A stretch of DNA of 46,490 nt from PVC group bacterium. Lineage in GTDB: Bacteria; Verrucomicrobiota; Kiritimatiellia; UBA8416. The stretch is from assembly GCA_003567005.1 (NCBI GenBank), contig PXBF01000192.1, positions 1-46,490 of the forward strand. Direction: 5' to 3'. Made by a program: the position numbers and the translations under genes. Position 1 is the first letter of the stretch, and every line of letters begins with the position of its first letter. Positions 8,501 to 17,053 of this stretch are shown in pieces. The notes under the pieces are model-generated. The model was not told the origin of the DNA and made no database searches. It worked only from the letters and a program-made list of their open reading frames with translations.

Positions 8501-9613
8501 ATGAAAGCAGCACTGATTGCAACAGAATTTAATGTGGCGGGGCGTCTGGTGCGAGTCCTCACCAATGGTGGTGGCAATGTCAATGACACCTATATCGCTA
8601 TTTTTCGTACAACCTTTTCGGAAGAACGTTTTGTTCTCCAACGGCTCAACCGTCATGTGTTCGCCTCTCCCGAAAAGGTAATACATAACATGAAAATTGT
8701 GACCGAGCACGTCCACAACAAGCTGGAAGCCGAACAGCATATGGCTGACCGCATATGGCAGTTACCACGCGTGATCCCAACCAAATCCGGCGCAGACTAT
8801 ATCCAGGACTCGGAGGGGGATTACTGGCGCGCCATTTCCCTGATTGCCTCTGCAACAGCATACGAAAAAATCCAGAATCTGGAACATGCACATGAAGCTG
8901 GATTTGTGCTGGGACAATTCCAACGTCTTATCAATGATATGCCCACAGAATCATTATCCGACACACTCCCAGGCTTTCATATTACGCCGGGATATATTGC
9001 AAAAATGGACAAAGTTCTGGAATGTCCACTGGCGCAAGAGCGTCTCAAGACTTCGGTGGATGCAGAGAATTGCCATCGATTTATTTCCAAACGCAGAGAC
9101 TGGGCTTCTGTATTGGAGGATGCTTGCCACAATGGAGAACTGCGGATTCGTCCGATTCATGGCGACCCCAAAGTCGCCAACATCATGATCGATGACGAAA
9201 CCGGAAAAGGTACCTGCATCATCGACCTTGACACGGTTAAACCCGGACTCGTGCATTACGATTTCGGGGATTGCCTGCGCTCCTGCTGCAACCCGGTGGG
9301 CGAGGAAACCCAGGACATAAACCGAGTCATTTTCGATACGGACCTCTGCGAAGCAATCGTCAAAGGATATATGACTTTTGCGCGTAGCTTCTTTTCCGAT
9401 GCTGACCGACACTACCTATTCGACAGCATTCGCCTTCTCACCTTTGAACTGGGCGTTCGCTTCTTTGCCGACTACCTAGCAGGAAACGTCTACTTCAAAG
9501 TCAAAAGCGACGAACAGAATCTCAATCGTGCCCTCGTGCAATTCAAACTGTGCGAGAGCATCGAGACCCGCGAGTCTGCCATTCGCCGTATTCTGGAACG
9601 TTTTTCCGGCTAA
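8501..9613 (+). CDS. Phosphotransferase (APH fold), N-acetylhexosamine 1-kinase-like
   Basis: 370 residues with the aminoglycoside-phosphotransferase/choline-kinase fold. The catalytic loop is IHGDPKVANIMID and the metal-binding motif is IDLDTVKPG, followed by YDFGDCLRSCCNP. The N-terminal pattern (GGNVNDTYIAIF, FVLQRLNRHVFASPEKVIHNM) is typical of the NahK group, which phosphorylates N-acetylgalactosamine or N-acetylglucosamine at C1 in glycan salvage. The GalE and GH36-like genes 10 kb away would fit the same sugar theme, but they are not in one operon. Its stop codon overlaps that of the convergent fxsA gene by four bases. NahK-like is probable; other small-molecule kinases of the fold cannot be excluded. 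Confidence 0.75.
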   Translation: MKAALIATEFNVAGRLVRVLTNGGGNVNDTYIAIFRTTFSEERFVLQRLNRHVFASPEKVIHNMKIVTEHVHNKLEAEQHMADRIWQLPRVIPTKSGADYIQDSEGDYWRAISLIASATAYEKIQNLEHAHEAGFVLGQFQRLINDMPTESLSDTLPGFHITPGYIAKMDKVLECPLAQERLKTSVDAENCHRFISKRRDWASVLEDACHNGELRIRPIHGDPKVANIMIDDETGKGTCIIDLDTVKPGLVHYDFGDCLRSCCNPVGEETQDINRVIFDTDLCEAIVKGYMTFARSFFSDADRHYLFDSIRLLTFELGVRFFADYLAGNVYFKVKSDEQNLNRALVQFKLCESIETRESAIRRILERFSG

Positions 9614-10011
9614 AACTCGCGGTACGTAAACGAGACAGATCCTTCTCGTAACTTTTTCTCCAGTTTCAGGCGCATGTAGTTGCGGATGATTTGCCTGGTT
9701 GCAGGCACAAGCAACATAAAGCCCATGATGTCCGTTAGAATGCCCGGTGTTATCAACATCGCGCCCGCCAGCAAAATCATCACACCATCCATCAGGCGTG
9801 GTGCTGGCATAACGCCGTTGGCCATGTCGCGCTGGATAGCTGCCACTGTCTGCAAACCTTGCGAGCGAGCCAGCGAAGCACCGACAATGCCCGTAATAAA
9901 TACCAGCAGGATCGTTGGAGGCCAGCCAATGCGAGCCGCCAATACCAGCAATACCCACAACTCAATCAACGGCATCGCTACAAACAAAACCAACAAATAC
10001 GAAAATATCAT
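9610..10011 (-). CDS. fxsA: FxsA family inner-membrane protein
   Basis: 133 residues, close to the usual length of FxsA. It starts with a membrane segment (LLVLFVAMPLIELWVLL), continues with ITGIVGASLARSQGL and a second pair of hydrophobic segments (GVMILLAGAMLITPGILTDIMGFMLLVPATR), and ends in a basic tail, all in the family order. In E. coli overproduced FxsA relieves F-plasmid exclusion of phage T7; its normal role is unknown. Likely last gene of the leftward group with the EEP hydrolase and lipid kinase, after a 65-base gap. Confidence 0.88.
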   Translation of the reverse strand: MIFSYLLVLFVAMPLIELWVLLVLAARIGWPPTILLVFITGIVGASLARSQGLQTVAAIQRDMANGVMPAPRLMDGVMILLAGAMLITPGILTDIMGFMLLVPATRQIIRNYMRLKLEKKLREGSVSFTYREF

Positions 10012-10026
10012 TCTCTTAACCTTTCT

Positions 10027-10043
10027 GTTTCTTGCAAAGAAAC
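10027..10043. repeat. Short perfect inverted repeat upstream of fxsA
   Basis: GTTTCTT and AAGAAAC are separated by three bases between the EEP gene and fxsA. There is no T-run, so it is not a clear terminator; it could modulate fxsA expression. Confidence 0.3.
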
Positions 10044-10076
10044 TGCAAATCTAGATGCCCCCGCTACCCGTCCAAA

Positions 10077-10799
10077 TCACTTCAAATCAAAATCAAAAAC
10101 CAAGGGCAGATGGTCCGAATAGACAACAGGCGGTATCGTGAAGTCTATCATTTCCACTCCTTCGTTATAAAAGATAAAATCAAGTTCGCGCTTGGGTTGC
10201 CAACTTGGAAAGGTGGGAGCCCCATCCTCATTGGCATTACGCAGACCTGTCGCTGCCAGAAACAAGTTCATTTCGTTCCGACCAAAAAATGCATTGAAGT
10301 CGCCAGCCACAACATGTGGCTTCTCGGTTGATTTAACCAAGTCATACAATTCCGACATCTGTTGATGGCGAATTCGAAATTTCAGCGCCAGATGCACGAG
10401 AAAAACCGTGACCCCTTCCAACTCCAGCTCAATCACAAGTTTTTTCATGCCCCGATTAAAAAAATGAAATTGGCTATTATGGATGGTATCGCGCGTCAAA
10501 AACGCGTTGCCCTGTTTGTTAAAAACGGGGACATAATGCAGCCAGCTCTGTTCGCCATACTTGCTTCGATAGCAATGATAATGCCCAAGTTGCGTAGCCA
10601 ACTGTTCGGCTTGATGGGAACGGCGGTGTCGAAACGAGCCACTATCAACCTCAACAAGTCCAGCAATATCCGGATTCAGATCTTTCAAAAAACCGGCAAT
10701 GGCATTCACATTCGGGGGTGTGCGGCGAAGATAGCCCTGCCAAGGAAAAAGCGATCCTCCACCTGTGCCGTATCGCATATTATAAAGAACCATCCGCAT
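10077..10799 (-). CDS. Endonuclease/exonuclease/phosphatase (EEP) family protein
   Basis: 240 residues with the EEP superfamily metal and catalytic motifs in order: LVEVD (metal-binding Glu), VFLVHLALKF, VVAGDFNAFFG (Asp and Asn of the active site), ELDFIFYN and YSDHLPLVFDF (catalytic His near the C-terminus). No signal peptide, so probably cytoplasmic. EEP enzymes cleave phosphodiester or phosphomonoester bonds in DNA, RNA or lipids; the substrate cannot be told. The neighbour seven bases upstream is a diacylglycerol-kinase-like enzyme, which hints at phospholipid turnover, but this is only context. Confidence 0.85.
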   Translation of the reverse strand: MRMVLYNMRYGTGGGSLFPWQGYLRRTPPNVNAIAGFLKDLNPDIAGLVEVDSGSFRHRRSHQAEQLATQLGHYHCYRSKYGEQSWLHYVPVFNKQGNAFLTRDTIHNSQFHFFNRGMKKLVIELELEGVTVFLVHLALKFRIRHQQMSELYDLVKSTEKPHVVAGDFNAFFGRNEMNLFLAATGLRNANEDGAPTFPSWQPKRELDFIFYNEGVEMIDFTIPPVVYSDHLPLVFDFDLK

Positions 10800-10805
10800 C
10801 CCTAC

Positions 10806-11702
10806 TTACTCCTCTTCCTTTTGGGGAACCAACACGCGTAAGGCCTGCGGTTTCACATGCACATTCACCATCGCGTCCATCTCCATCAACTCCCCGTCCA
10901 ATTGTACAGGGCCTGCATGCTCCCGCTCCACACATATCTGCCTGGCGCTTCGTGTATACACGTGCGGAATTCGATGAATCGAACCATCAAACAACCTCGC
11001 TAGATTTGCCAGTACCAACGCGAAATCCCGTTGCAAGGCACAAACAAACTCGAATTCGCCATCATCAGGCTTGGCTCCCGGCGCAATGACCGCACCACCA
11101 CCAAATTGCGTTAAATTCGCAATCGTCAAAATCACCGGTTGCACGAGTTCCCGTGTTTCTCCATCATGAAACTGCACCCGCATATTTTGTCGCTTGTAAT
11201 CAAAAAATTCCTGCACCCCCGCAAACACGTAAGGCAAGATGCCGCGAAACGGAAACTTCTCAAATGTACGTACAATGGCTGCATCCCAAGCCATGCTGCA
11301 GGTGACAAAAAAAGGGACATCATTGACAACACCAACATCAATGTTCCGAGACTGACCATGCGCGAGTTGTGCCACCGCCTTGGCCGGCTGCAAATCGATA
11401 CCAAAATGACGGGCAAAACCATTACCACTACCTGCAGGTATCACGCCCAACTGCGTATCGGTATGTATCAGTACGCGACCTATCGTGCTAACGGTGCCAT
11501 CTCCACCGACAACCAGCACCGTATCTACACCATCATCAACGGCACGCTTCGCTTTCGCAATGCCATCTTCCTTACTCTGGGTAAACTGATAGGTAACATC
11601 GACATCTTGCCCCTCAAGGTGGTGATCCACAGCTGTTCGTAAACTGCGGAAGGACTGCCCGATCCCAGACCGAGGATTAATCAACAATCTGATTTTCTGC
11701 AT
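10806..11702 (-). CDS. Diacylglycerol kinase family lipid kinase (YegS/DgkB-like)
   Basis: 298 residues. N-terminal LLINPRSGIGQ and then VVGGDGTVSTIG and IPAGSGNGFARHFGI are the nucleotide-binding motifs of the DAGK catalytic domain; the C-terminal half is the beta-sandwich domain of YegS-like kinases. Phosphorylates diacylglycerol or a related lipid at the inner membrane. I chose the ATG at 11702 because GGAGGG lies at proper spacing and the family starts right before the KIRLLINP strand; the open frame upstream of it has no family similarity. Stop codon seven bases before the EEP gene and start 17 bases after the small membrane protein: one operon. Confidence 0.9.
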   Translation of the reverse strand: MQKIRLLINPRSGIGQSFRSLRTAVDHHLEGQDVDVTYQFTQSKEDGIAKAKRAVDDGVDTVLVVGGDGTVSTIGRVLIHTDTQLGVIPAGSGNGFARHFGIDLQPAKAVAQLAHGQSRNIDVGVVNDVPFFVTCSMAWDAAIVRTFEKFPFRGILPYVFAGVQEFFDYKRQNMRVQFHDGETRELVQPVILTIANLTQFGGGAVIAPGAKPDDGEFEFVCALQRDFALVLANLARLFDGSIHRIPHVYTRSARQICVEREHAGPVQLDGELMEMDAMVNVHVKPQALRVLVPQKEEE

Positions 11703-11719
11703 GCACAGCCCTCCACCTA

Positions 11720-11989
11720 TCACAAATAAATCACCATCAGAAACACGGCACCGGCCATACAACCGCAACCCGCCAAAAGCCATGCACGCTCCAGCCAGCT
11801 ACGCTCCTCGAAGCCTTGCCGATATATGCGTCTTGACCCTGCAAGCTCATAACTGAACAGCATGCAACACAAGCCCCAGCTAAACAACCCCGCCACTTGC
11901 AAAACAGGAACCTGCAAAATGCTGGCAACAAACCAGATGATGCCAAAAACCAATGCAAGGGTGCTCACGCGAATTCCAACTGCTTTCAT
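11720..11989 (-). CDS. Small hydrophobic membrane protein, unrecognised
   Basis: 89 residues with three hydrophobic segments (TLALVFGIIWFVASI, LQVAGLFSWGLCCMLFSYEL, WLLAGCGCMAGAVFLMVIYL) separated by one basic loop (GSRRIYRQGFEERSW). No family recognised. The frame is open further upstream to 12160, but that part contains a palindromic repeat and reads like non-coding DNA, so I start at MKAVGIRV. No good Shine-Dalgarno is seen, which keeps the start uncertain. It is the first gene of the lipid-kinase group, 17 bases before it, so a membrane-linked role with the kinase is possible. Confidence 0.6.
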   Translation of the reverse strand: MKAVGIRVSTLALVFGIIWFVASILQVPVLQVAGLFSWGLCCMLFSYELAGSRRIYRQGFEERSWLERAWLLAGCGCMAGAVFLMVIYL

Positions 11990-12071
11990 AATATCTATAT
12001 GGTAGCGCAGCATACGCGACCCGCAAACCATTTTCCAGTTAGATGTCTTCAAATGGTACGCACCGGAAGCC

Positions 12072-12097
12072 GGGACCGCCAGGCTCCAGCCTGGCCC
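12072..12097. repeat. REP-like palindromic repeat, copy 1
   Basis: A 26-base sequence whose core GCCAGGCTCCAGCCTGGC (12078-12095) is an 8+2+8 perfect inverted repeat. A second copy at 18044-18069 matches at 25 of 26 bases. Likely one member of a genome-wide family of repetitive extragenic palindromes. Confidence 0.7.
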
Positions 12098-12200
12098 GCA
12101 GGAAGATCGGGCATGGAAGTGTCTACAGGAAGTTCCTAGATCAAACCATGGACAACGCATACATTATCTAACGCAGATTTCATCCGCAACCCAAAGCTGA

Positions 12201-12222
12201 AGCAGGTTGACACAAACCTGCT
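12201..12222. repeat. Hairpin downstream of aconitase gene
   Basis: AGCAGGTT and AACCTGCT with a six-base loop form an 8-bp stem in the 3' flank of acnA. No T-run follows on either strand, so if it acts in termination or mRNA stability it is not a standard intrinsic terminator. Confidence 0.4.
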
Positions 12223-12279
12223 GCTCCCTGCGCATAAATTCATCAATGGTTCCAGATAAACAGAAACGCTTTTTGTATT

Positions 12280-12296
12280 ATCTTCCTTCGGAAGAT
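12280..12296. repeat. Short hairpin just after aconitase stop
   Basis: ATCTTCC and GGAAGAT with a three-base loop, 44 bases beyond the acnA stop codon. On the minus strand it is followed by an A-rich rather than T-rich stretch. Possibly a 3'-end stabilising structure. Confidence 0.4.
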
Positions 12297-12339
12297 TCCA
12301 AGGGCAACGGCGGGTACAGCGCCTCCGGTCTACCATGCA

Positions 12340-15024
12340 TCACTGCGCCAACGCCTCGCGCAGAACATATGGCAAAATACCGCCATGACGATAATAATCG
12401 ACCTCGATGGGAGAGTCGATCCTACACAGCGCTTCAAATGTGACGGCACCCTTTTCGCCCCGTACTTCCACCTGTAACCGCTTGGCAGGCTCCAATCCGG
12501 CAGAAATACCCTGAATGGAAAATATTTCCTCACCAGTCAAACCAAGGATTTCAGCCGTTTGTCCATCCACAAACTCCAGCGGCAATACGCCCATCTCGAC
12601 AAGGTTGCTGCGATGAATTCGCTCATAACTTTCGGCGATAACGGCACGAACGCCTAGCAAGGACGTACCTTTGGCAGCCCAGTCGCGCGAGGAACCCGCC
12701 CCATACATTTTGCCTGCCAACACAACCAATGGTGTGCCTGCATCAGCATAACGCATGGCAGCATCGTAAATCGACATTTCCTCTCCGTCCGGCCACAGAC
12801 GCGTATACCCGCCTGTCTGCGAAACCAGTTTATTGCGCAACCGAATATTCGCAAACGTACCCCGCAACATCACTTCATGATTGCCCCTGCGCGAACCATA
12901 CGAATTGAACTGCGCCAGCCCCACGCCATGCTCCTGCAAATACAGCCCGGCCGGACTGTCCGCCTTGATCGCGCCCGCTGGAGAAATATGGTCCGTCGTG
13001 ACAAAATCCCCGAAATACCCCAGCACACGCGCCCCCGTAATATCACCTGGCTCCGTCGGATTCGACAGCGCATCTGCAACCCATGGCGGCTCCTGAATAT
13101 AAGTCGATTCCGGATCCCATGTGTATACATCTCCATCCCCGGACGGCAAGGCATTCCAAACCGGAACCGCCGTATCGAGATTAGCGTAACGAGACTTGTA
13201 CAGCTCCGGATCTGCCGCCAAAGACATATACGCCGATATTTCTTCAGCCGTCGGCCAGATATCCGCCAACATCACGGGCTTCCCGCCTTCATCCATTCCC
13301 AATGGTTCACCCGTCAGATTTCGATCCACACGTCCGGCCAATGCCAACGCAACCACCAGCGGCGGCGAGCATAAGTAATTGGCTTGCGTCAATGGATGAA
13401 TGCGCCCCTCAAAATTACGATTTCCACTCAGCACCGCCGCAACCACTAAATCTTGTTCGCGCACAGCGGCATCCACATCCTCGGCCACCGGACCACTATT
13501 CCCGATACAGGTGGCACAGCCATAAGCGGCAATGTTAAACCCAAGCTTCTCCATAAAGGGCAATAGACCACTTTTCTGCAAATAATCCTCTGCCACCTGT
13601 GACCCCGGCGCAAAGCTTGTCTTTACCCAGCCAGGCACTGTCAGGCCACGCTCTACCGCCTTTTTGGCAAGAATGCCTGCCCCCAGCAGCAAGGTGGGAT
13701 TGGATGTATTCGTGCAGCTCGTAATCGATGCAATAATGATCGAACCGTGCTGCAGTACGCCCTTTGCCCCCAAAGAAGCTTCTCGTGCAAGATCTTGCTC
13801 GGAAATACCAAAACCGCGTTCATCTGGCGACTTCACCAGATCCTGCGAAAATGAATGATGCAGATCGCGCACGGCAACTCGATCCTGTGGTCGTTTCGGT
13901 CCTGCCACAGAAGACTCAACCGTACCTAGATCCAGTTCCAGAACATGAGAATACAGGTTCTCATCATCACCGGTTCGGAACAATCCCTGCGCTTTGCAAT
14001 AACGTTCCACCAAATCGATTTGTTCCTCACTGCGCCCCGTCATCCGCAAATAATCCAACGTGGCTTGGTCAACCGGAAAATATCCCATCGTGGCACCATA
14101 CTCCGGTGCCATGTTCGATAATGGCGCGCGATCCGCCAACGAGAGTGAATCCAAGCCAGAGCCAAAAAACTCAACGAAGTGCCCCACCACGCCATGCTCG
14201 CGCAACATATGCACAATCGTAAGGGCCACATCCGTCGGGGTAACACCCGCCGGAATTTCTCCCGTCAGACGTACACCCGTGACAATCGGAGTCAGGATGG
14301 GAATCGGTTGTCCCAGCATCGCTGCCTCTGCTTCAATCCCGCCAACACCCCAACCAACAATCCCCATACTGTTAATCATCGGCGTATGCGAGTCTGTTCC
14401 CACCAACGTGTCAGGATAAGCCAGTGCTTCCGCACCCTCGCCCTTGCGCGTCACACAGGTTCCCAAAAGCTCCATATTGATTTGATGACAAATTCCCAGC
14501 CCCGGTGGTAGCACATGCAAGGTGTTGAAGGCATTCTGCCCCCAACGCAAAAACGTATAACGTTCCCGGTTGCGTTTGAACTCCAATTCCAAATTCAGAT
14601 CCAGAGCATCGCTGCAACCACAGCTATCCAGTTGAACCGAATGATCCACAATGAGATCCACAGGAATCGAGGGCTCTATTACATTCGGGTCCCGACCGGC
14701 TCGCTCGGCAGCACTGCGCAAGGCCGCAAGGTCCACAACACAAGGTACCCCCGTAAAATCCTGCAGCAGAACACGCGCTGGCATGTAGGGCAATTCACAC
14801 CGCGCACCATTCGGCTGCCAATTTGCGAGAGACTCGACATGCTCTTTCGAGAAAGCAGGATGTCCCTGCATGCGAATCAGCTGCTCCAACACCACTTTCA
14901 GGCAAAACGGAAAACGCGCAACCTGTTCATATCCTGCTGCAGCCAAAGCCGGCAGCGCATAATAGCCGACTTGCGAACCATCCCGTAATGTAAGTACACG
15001 CTTGATAGATTTTTCCCATTCCAT
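12340..15024 (-). CDS. acnA: Aconitate hydratase (AcnA/IRP1 type)
   Basis: 894 residues, the length of AcnA-type aconitases, which interconvert citrate and isocitrate in the TCA cycle using a [4Fe-4S] cluster. Cluster ligands are C437 (SCTNTSNP), C503 and C506 (GCATCIGNSG), in the same arrangement as E. coli AcnA. The swivel domain is present (GAGSSRDWAAKG, VIAESYERIHRSNLVEMGVLPLEF). I begin at MEWEKSIKRV because AGAGGA precedes that ATG; a longer frame adds eleven non-conserved residues. It stands alone, divergent from the ClC transporter, with two small hairpins behind it. A complete aconitase in a hydrogenase-bearing organism suggests a TCA branch for glutamate synthesis or a fuller cycle. 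Confidence 0.96.
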   Translation of the reverse strand: MEWEKSIKRVLTLRDGSQVGYYALPALAAAGYEQVARFPFCLKVVLEQLIRMQGHPAFSKEHVESLANWQPNGARCELPYMPARVLLQDFTGVPCVVDLAALRSAAERAGRDPNVIEPSIPVDLIVDHSVQLDSCGCSDALDLNLELEFKRNRERYTFLRWGQNAFNTLHVLPPGLGICHQINMELLGTCVTRKGEGAEALAYPDTLVGTDSHTPMINSMGIVGWGVGGIEAEAAMLGQPIPILTPIVTGVRLTGEIPAGVTPTDVALTIVHMLREHGVVGHFVEFFGSGLDSLSLADRAPLSNMAPEYGATMGYFPVDQATLDYLRMTGRSEEQIDLVERYCKAQGLFRTGDDENLYSHVLELDLGTVESSVAGPKRPQDRVAVRDLHHSFSQDLVKSPDERGFGISEQDLAREASLGAKGVLQHGSIIIASITSCTNTSNPTLLLGAGILAKKAVERGLTVPGWVKTSFAPGSQVAEDYLQKSGLLPFMEKLGFNIAAYGCATCIGNSGPVAEDVDAAVREQDLVVAAVLSGNRNFEGRIHPLTQANYLCSPPLVVALALAGRVDRNLTGEPLGMDEGGKPVMLADIWPTAEEISAYMSLAADPELYKSRYANLDTAVPVWNALPSGDGDVYTWDPESTYIQEPPWVADALSNPTEPGDITGARVLGYFGDFVTTDHISPAGAIKADSPAGLYLQEHGVGLAQFNSYGSRRGNHEVMLRGTFANIRLRNKLVSQTGGYTRLWPDGEEMSIYDAAMRYADAGTPLVVLAGKMYGAGSSRDWAAKGTSLLGVRAVIAESYERIHRSNLVEMGVLPLEFVDGQTAEILGLTGEEIFSIQGISAGLEPAKRLQVEVRGEKGAVTFEALCRIDSPIEVDYYRHGGILPYVLREALAQ

Positions 15025-15242
15025 ACTATATCCTCTTCTCTTGAAAATTTGTTGCAAGGTAACACCTTACCAGTTATTCCACCAAGAAAGAAAAAGAATC
15101 GTCTCTGCCGAGAACCGCTATCCAGCATATCGCATACCCATTTCCATACCTTCCCAATGAAAGATTACCGTTTGCGAATAGTATTGCTTTTGTGTAATGA
15201 AAAGCATTCACGATCAACGATTCATAAGCAAAACGGAGTGAT
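15025..15242. other. Divergent promoter region acnA/ClC
   Basis: 218 bases between divergent genes. GGAGTG at 15235-15240 is the Shine-Dalgarno of the ClC gene. A weak -35/-10 pair (TTGCGA at 15172, TAATGA at 15195, 17-base spacer) could serve ClC. Nothing else recognised. Confidence 0.35.
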
Positions 15243-16637
15243 ATGACAAAACCTATAGACTACCGGCAGACGGTTTACCTTCTCTGTGTCTACGCCAGCA
15301 TTGGACTTGTAGTAGGAATCGTGGCGATTGCCTTCCAGCAACTCATGTCCCTCTTCAACATTTTCCTACTGGAGGGTTTGGCAGGATACGGCGAAACCCG
15401 CATTGTCTGGGGCGACCGTCGCTTCAGCCTGCCTTGGCCAACACCCCCTGTTCGCTGGTGGGCCTTTCCCCTTCTGGCAGGAACAGGGGGATTGCTCACG
15501 GGCATCATCGTCACCCGCTTTGCCCCCGAAGCGGGGGGGCACGGAACAGATGAAGTGATCCAAGCATACCACCAGAAAGGTGGCAAACTACGATTACGTG
15601 CCAGTCTCGTGAAAATGATTGCCTCCGCCATCACACTCGGTACAGGCGGGTCCGGCGGCAAAGAGGGCCCCATTGCACAAATTGGTGCCGGTGTAAGCTC
15701 ACTCCTCGTCCAGTATGTGCCCGCACTGCGCAAGTATCGCCGCGAAATCATTCTCGCCGGCATGTCGGCCGGTATTGCCGCCATCTTCCGCGCACCCCTC
15801 GCCGCCGCCATCTTCGCCACTGAAATCCTGTACTCCGATCTGCGCTTTGAAGGCCGCGTCTTGATTCCTGCCATCATTGCTTCAGCCACCGCCTATGCCG
15901 TTTACACCATGTATTTCGGTATGGCCCCAGTCTTTGCCCTCTCCGAATTCTCATACAACCTCAATCTGCTGGATTTCCCCGCCTTCACCATTCTCGGCAT
16001 TATTTCTGCACTGGCCGCCGTTCTCTTCGTGCGCTTGTTCTACTTCATACGCAACGCCTTCCAAAAAATACCCCTGCCTGCTTACCTCAAACCTGCAATC
16101 GGCGGTGTGCTCACCGGGATCATCGCCATGGCAGTACCAGCAGTCTTAGGGGAAGGTTCTTTCGGACTCCAAAAAATCATCAACGGGGAGTTTTCGCTCG
16201 GACTTTTAGCACTCTGCTTAATCGGAAAAATGCTCGCTACCAGTTTCTCGATCGGATCTGGCGGATCCGGCGGCGTATTTGGCCCTTCCCTCTTTGCCGG
16301 CGCAGCCCTGGGTGGCACCTTCGGCGGCATCTACCAATGGATATTCCCCGCCTCGGAAATCCCTGTCACGGTGTTTATCCTCGTCGGCATGGTAGGGTTT
16401 TTCTCCGGTGCCGCGAATGCCCCCGTATCAACCGTTATCATTGTCGCCGAAATGACGCGCTCCTTCCATTTGCTCGCACCCTTCATCTGGGCCTCAGCCT
16501 TCGGATACCTCTTCTCCCAAAAGTGGAATATCTATGAAAACCAAATCACCGAAGCAACAGATGTCATGGCCAACACTGTCGACGACAACATGGGCCGCGA
16601 ATCCTGCGCCACCACCTACGACGGCGATGCTACATAA
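15243..16637 (+). CDS. ClC-family chloride channel or H+/Cl- antiporter
   Basis: 464 residues with about ten to twelve membrane segments. The ClC signatures are GTGGSGGKEGPIAQIGAG (gating glutamate E141 kept, so exchange of H+ for Cl- is possible) and GSGGSGGVFGPSLFAGAALGG. No C-terminal CBS pair, so it is the short bacterial form. ClC exchangers in bacteria help in acid resistance or fluoride export; fluoride-type ClCs have altered signatures, which I do not see clearly here. Monocistronic, since a fresh promoter stands before the next gene. Confidence 0.93.
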   Translation: MTKPIDYRQTVYLLCVYASIGLVVGIVAIAFQQLMSLFNIFLLEGLAGYGETRIVWGDRRFSLPWPTPPVRWWAFPLLAGTGGLLTGIIVTRFAPEAGGHGTDEVIQAYHQKGGKLRLRASLVKMIASAITLGTGGSGGKEGPIAQIGAGVSSLLVQYVPALRKYRREIILAGMSAGIAAIFRAPLAAAIFATEILYSDLRFEGRVLIPAIIASATAYAVYTMYFGMAPVFALSEFSYNLNLLDFPAFTILGIISALAAVLFVRLFYFIRNAFQKIPLPAYLKPAIGGVLTGIIAMAVPAVLGEGSFGLQKIINGEFSLGLLALCLIGKMLATSFSIGSGGSGGVFGPSLFAGAALGGTFGGIYQWIFPASEIPVTVFILVGMVGFFSGAANAPVSTVIIVAEMTRSFHLLAPFIWASAFGYLFSQKWNIYENQITEATDVMANTVDDNMGRESCATTYDGDAT

Positions 16638-16674
16638 GGAAGAATCGTGTCTTCCCCCTGTCCCGCTATTTTAC

Positions 16675-16703
16675 TTGACGCCAAAAAAAGCCCATACTAG
16701 CCT
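16675..16703 (+). promoter_or_regulatory. Predicted promoter of the small-protein/YidD cluster
   Basis: TTGACG (16675-16680) and TAGCCT (16698-16703) with a 17-base A-rich spacer, followed by a strong AGGAGGG (16721-16727) before the first small gene. The -10 is a weak match. Confidence 0.4.
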
Positions 16704-16734
16704 CATGGCAAATACAAAACAGGAGGGTACGTGT

Positions 16735-17028
16735 ATGAAAAAACTCGGGGTATTGTTACTGGCAAGTTCCATGCTATTGACTGTTTCCATGCAAGCTGAA
16801 GCACAAACCGCTCAAGGTAGAGGCGGTATCGGCGGTTTTCTTGTCGGATGCTGTTTCGGTGTCCGCACGGCGGGCCAATGGAACGAAGGCAAGGATCTGC
16901 ACTTCCGCGACTGGGGACGCATCATTCCTTATGTAGGTGCAGTATTCGGCATCTGGGATGGTATTGAAGGCGCCCAAGGGAAAACCTCATCGGATCTACA
17001 AGCAACATACGGTGCGCAGTACTTCTAA
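16735..17028 (+). CDS. Small secreted or membrane protein, paralog 1 (GCC/RDW family)
   Basis: 97 residues. A signal peptide ends in MQAEA before QTAQGRGG. The mature part has two short hydrophobic stretches (GGIGGFLVGCCFGVRT and IIPYVGAVFGIWDG) around a polar centre QWNEGKDLHFRDWGR, and ends GAQYF. A neighbouring second copy shares nearly all of these positions, so the pattern G-CCFG-RTAGQWNEGKDLHFRDWGRIIP-V-WDGIEG is under selection. I do not know a named family; the glycine-rich segments and adjacent YidD/TPR genes suggest an envelope role. I start at 16735 because AGGAGGG precedes this ATG; the open frame further upstream overlaps the ClC gene and is not protein-like. Confidence 0.8.
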   Translation: MKKLGVLLLASSMLLTVSMQAEAQTAQGRGGIGGFLVGCCFGVRTAGQWNEGKDLHFRDWGRIIPYVGAVFGIWDGIEGAQGKTSSDLQATYGAQYF

Positions 17029-17053
17029 CGATCACCTATCAGGGAGAATGATT

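Larger units (their letters stand above)
11990..12339. other. 350-base intergenic region with palindromes
   Basis: Between the small membrane protein and the 3' end of aconitase, both leftward. It holds a GC-rich palindromic repeat (12072-12097) that recurs at 18 kb and two further hairpins (12201-12222 and 12280-12296). Open frames here have no protein-like composition or family match. The promoter for the small-membrane-protein/lipid-kinase operon should lie in it but I cannot place it. Confidence 0.6.

Noticed and set aside
10718..11089. Plus-strand frame opposite the EEP and lipid-kinase junction
   Set aside because: Overlaps two well-supported genes on the other strand and has a Pro/His/Arg-rich composition typical of antisense shadows.
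12136..12336. 66-codon frame between the small membrane protein and aconitase
   Set aside because: Covers two hairpins, has no Shine-Dalgarno, and its sequence is low in hydrophobic pattern; most likely non-coding.
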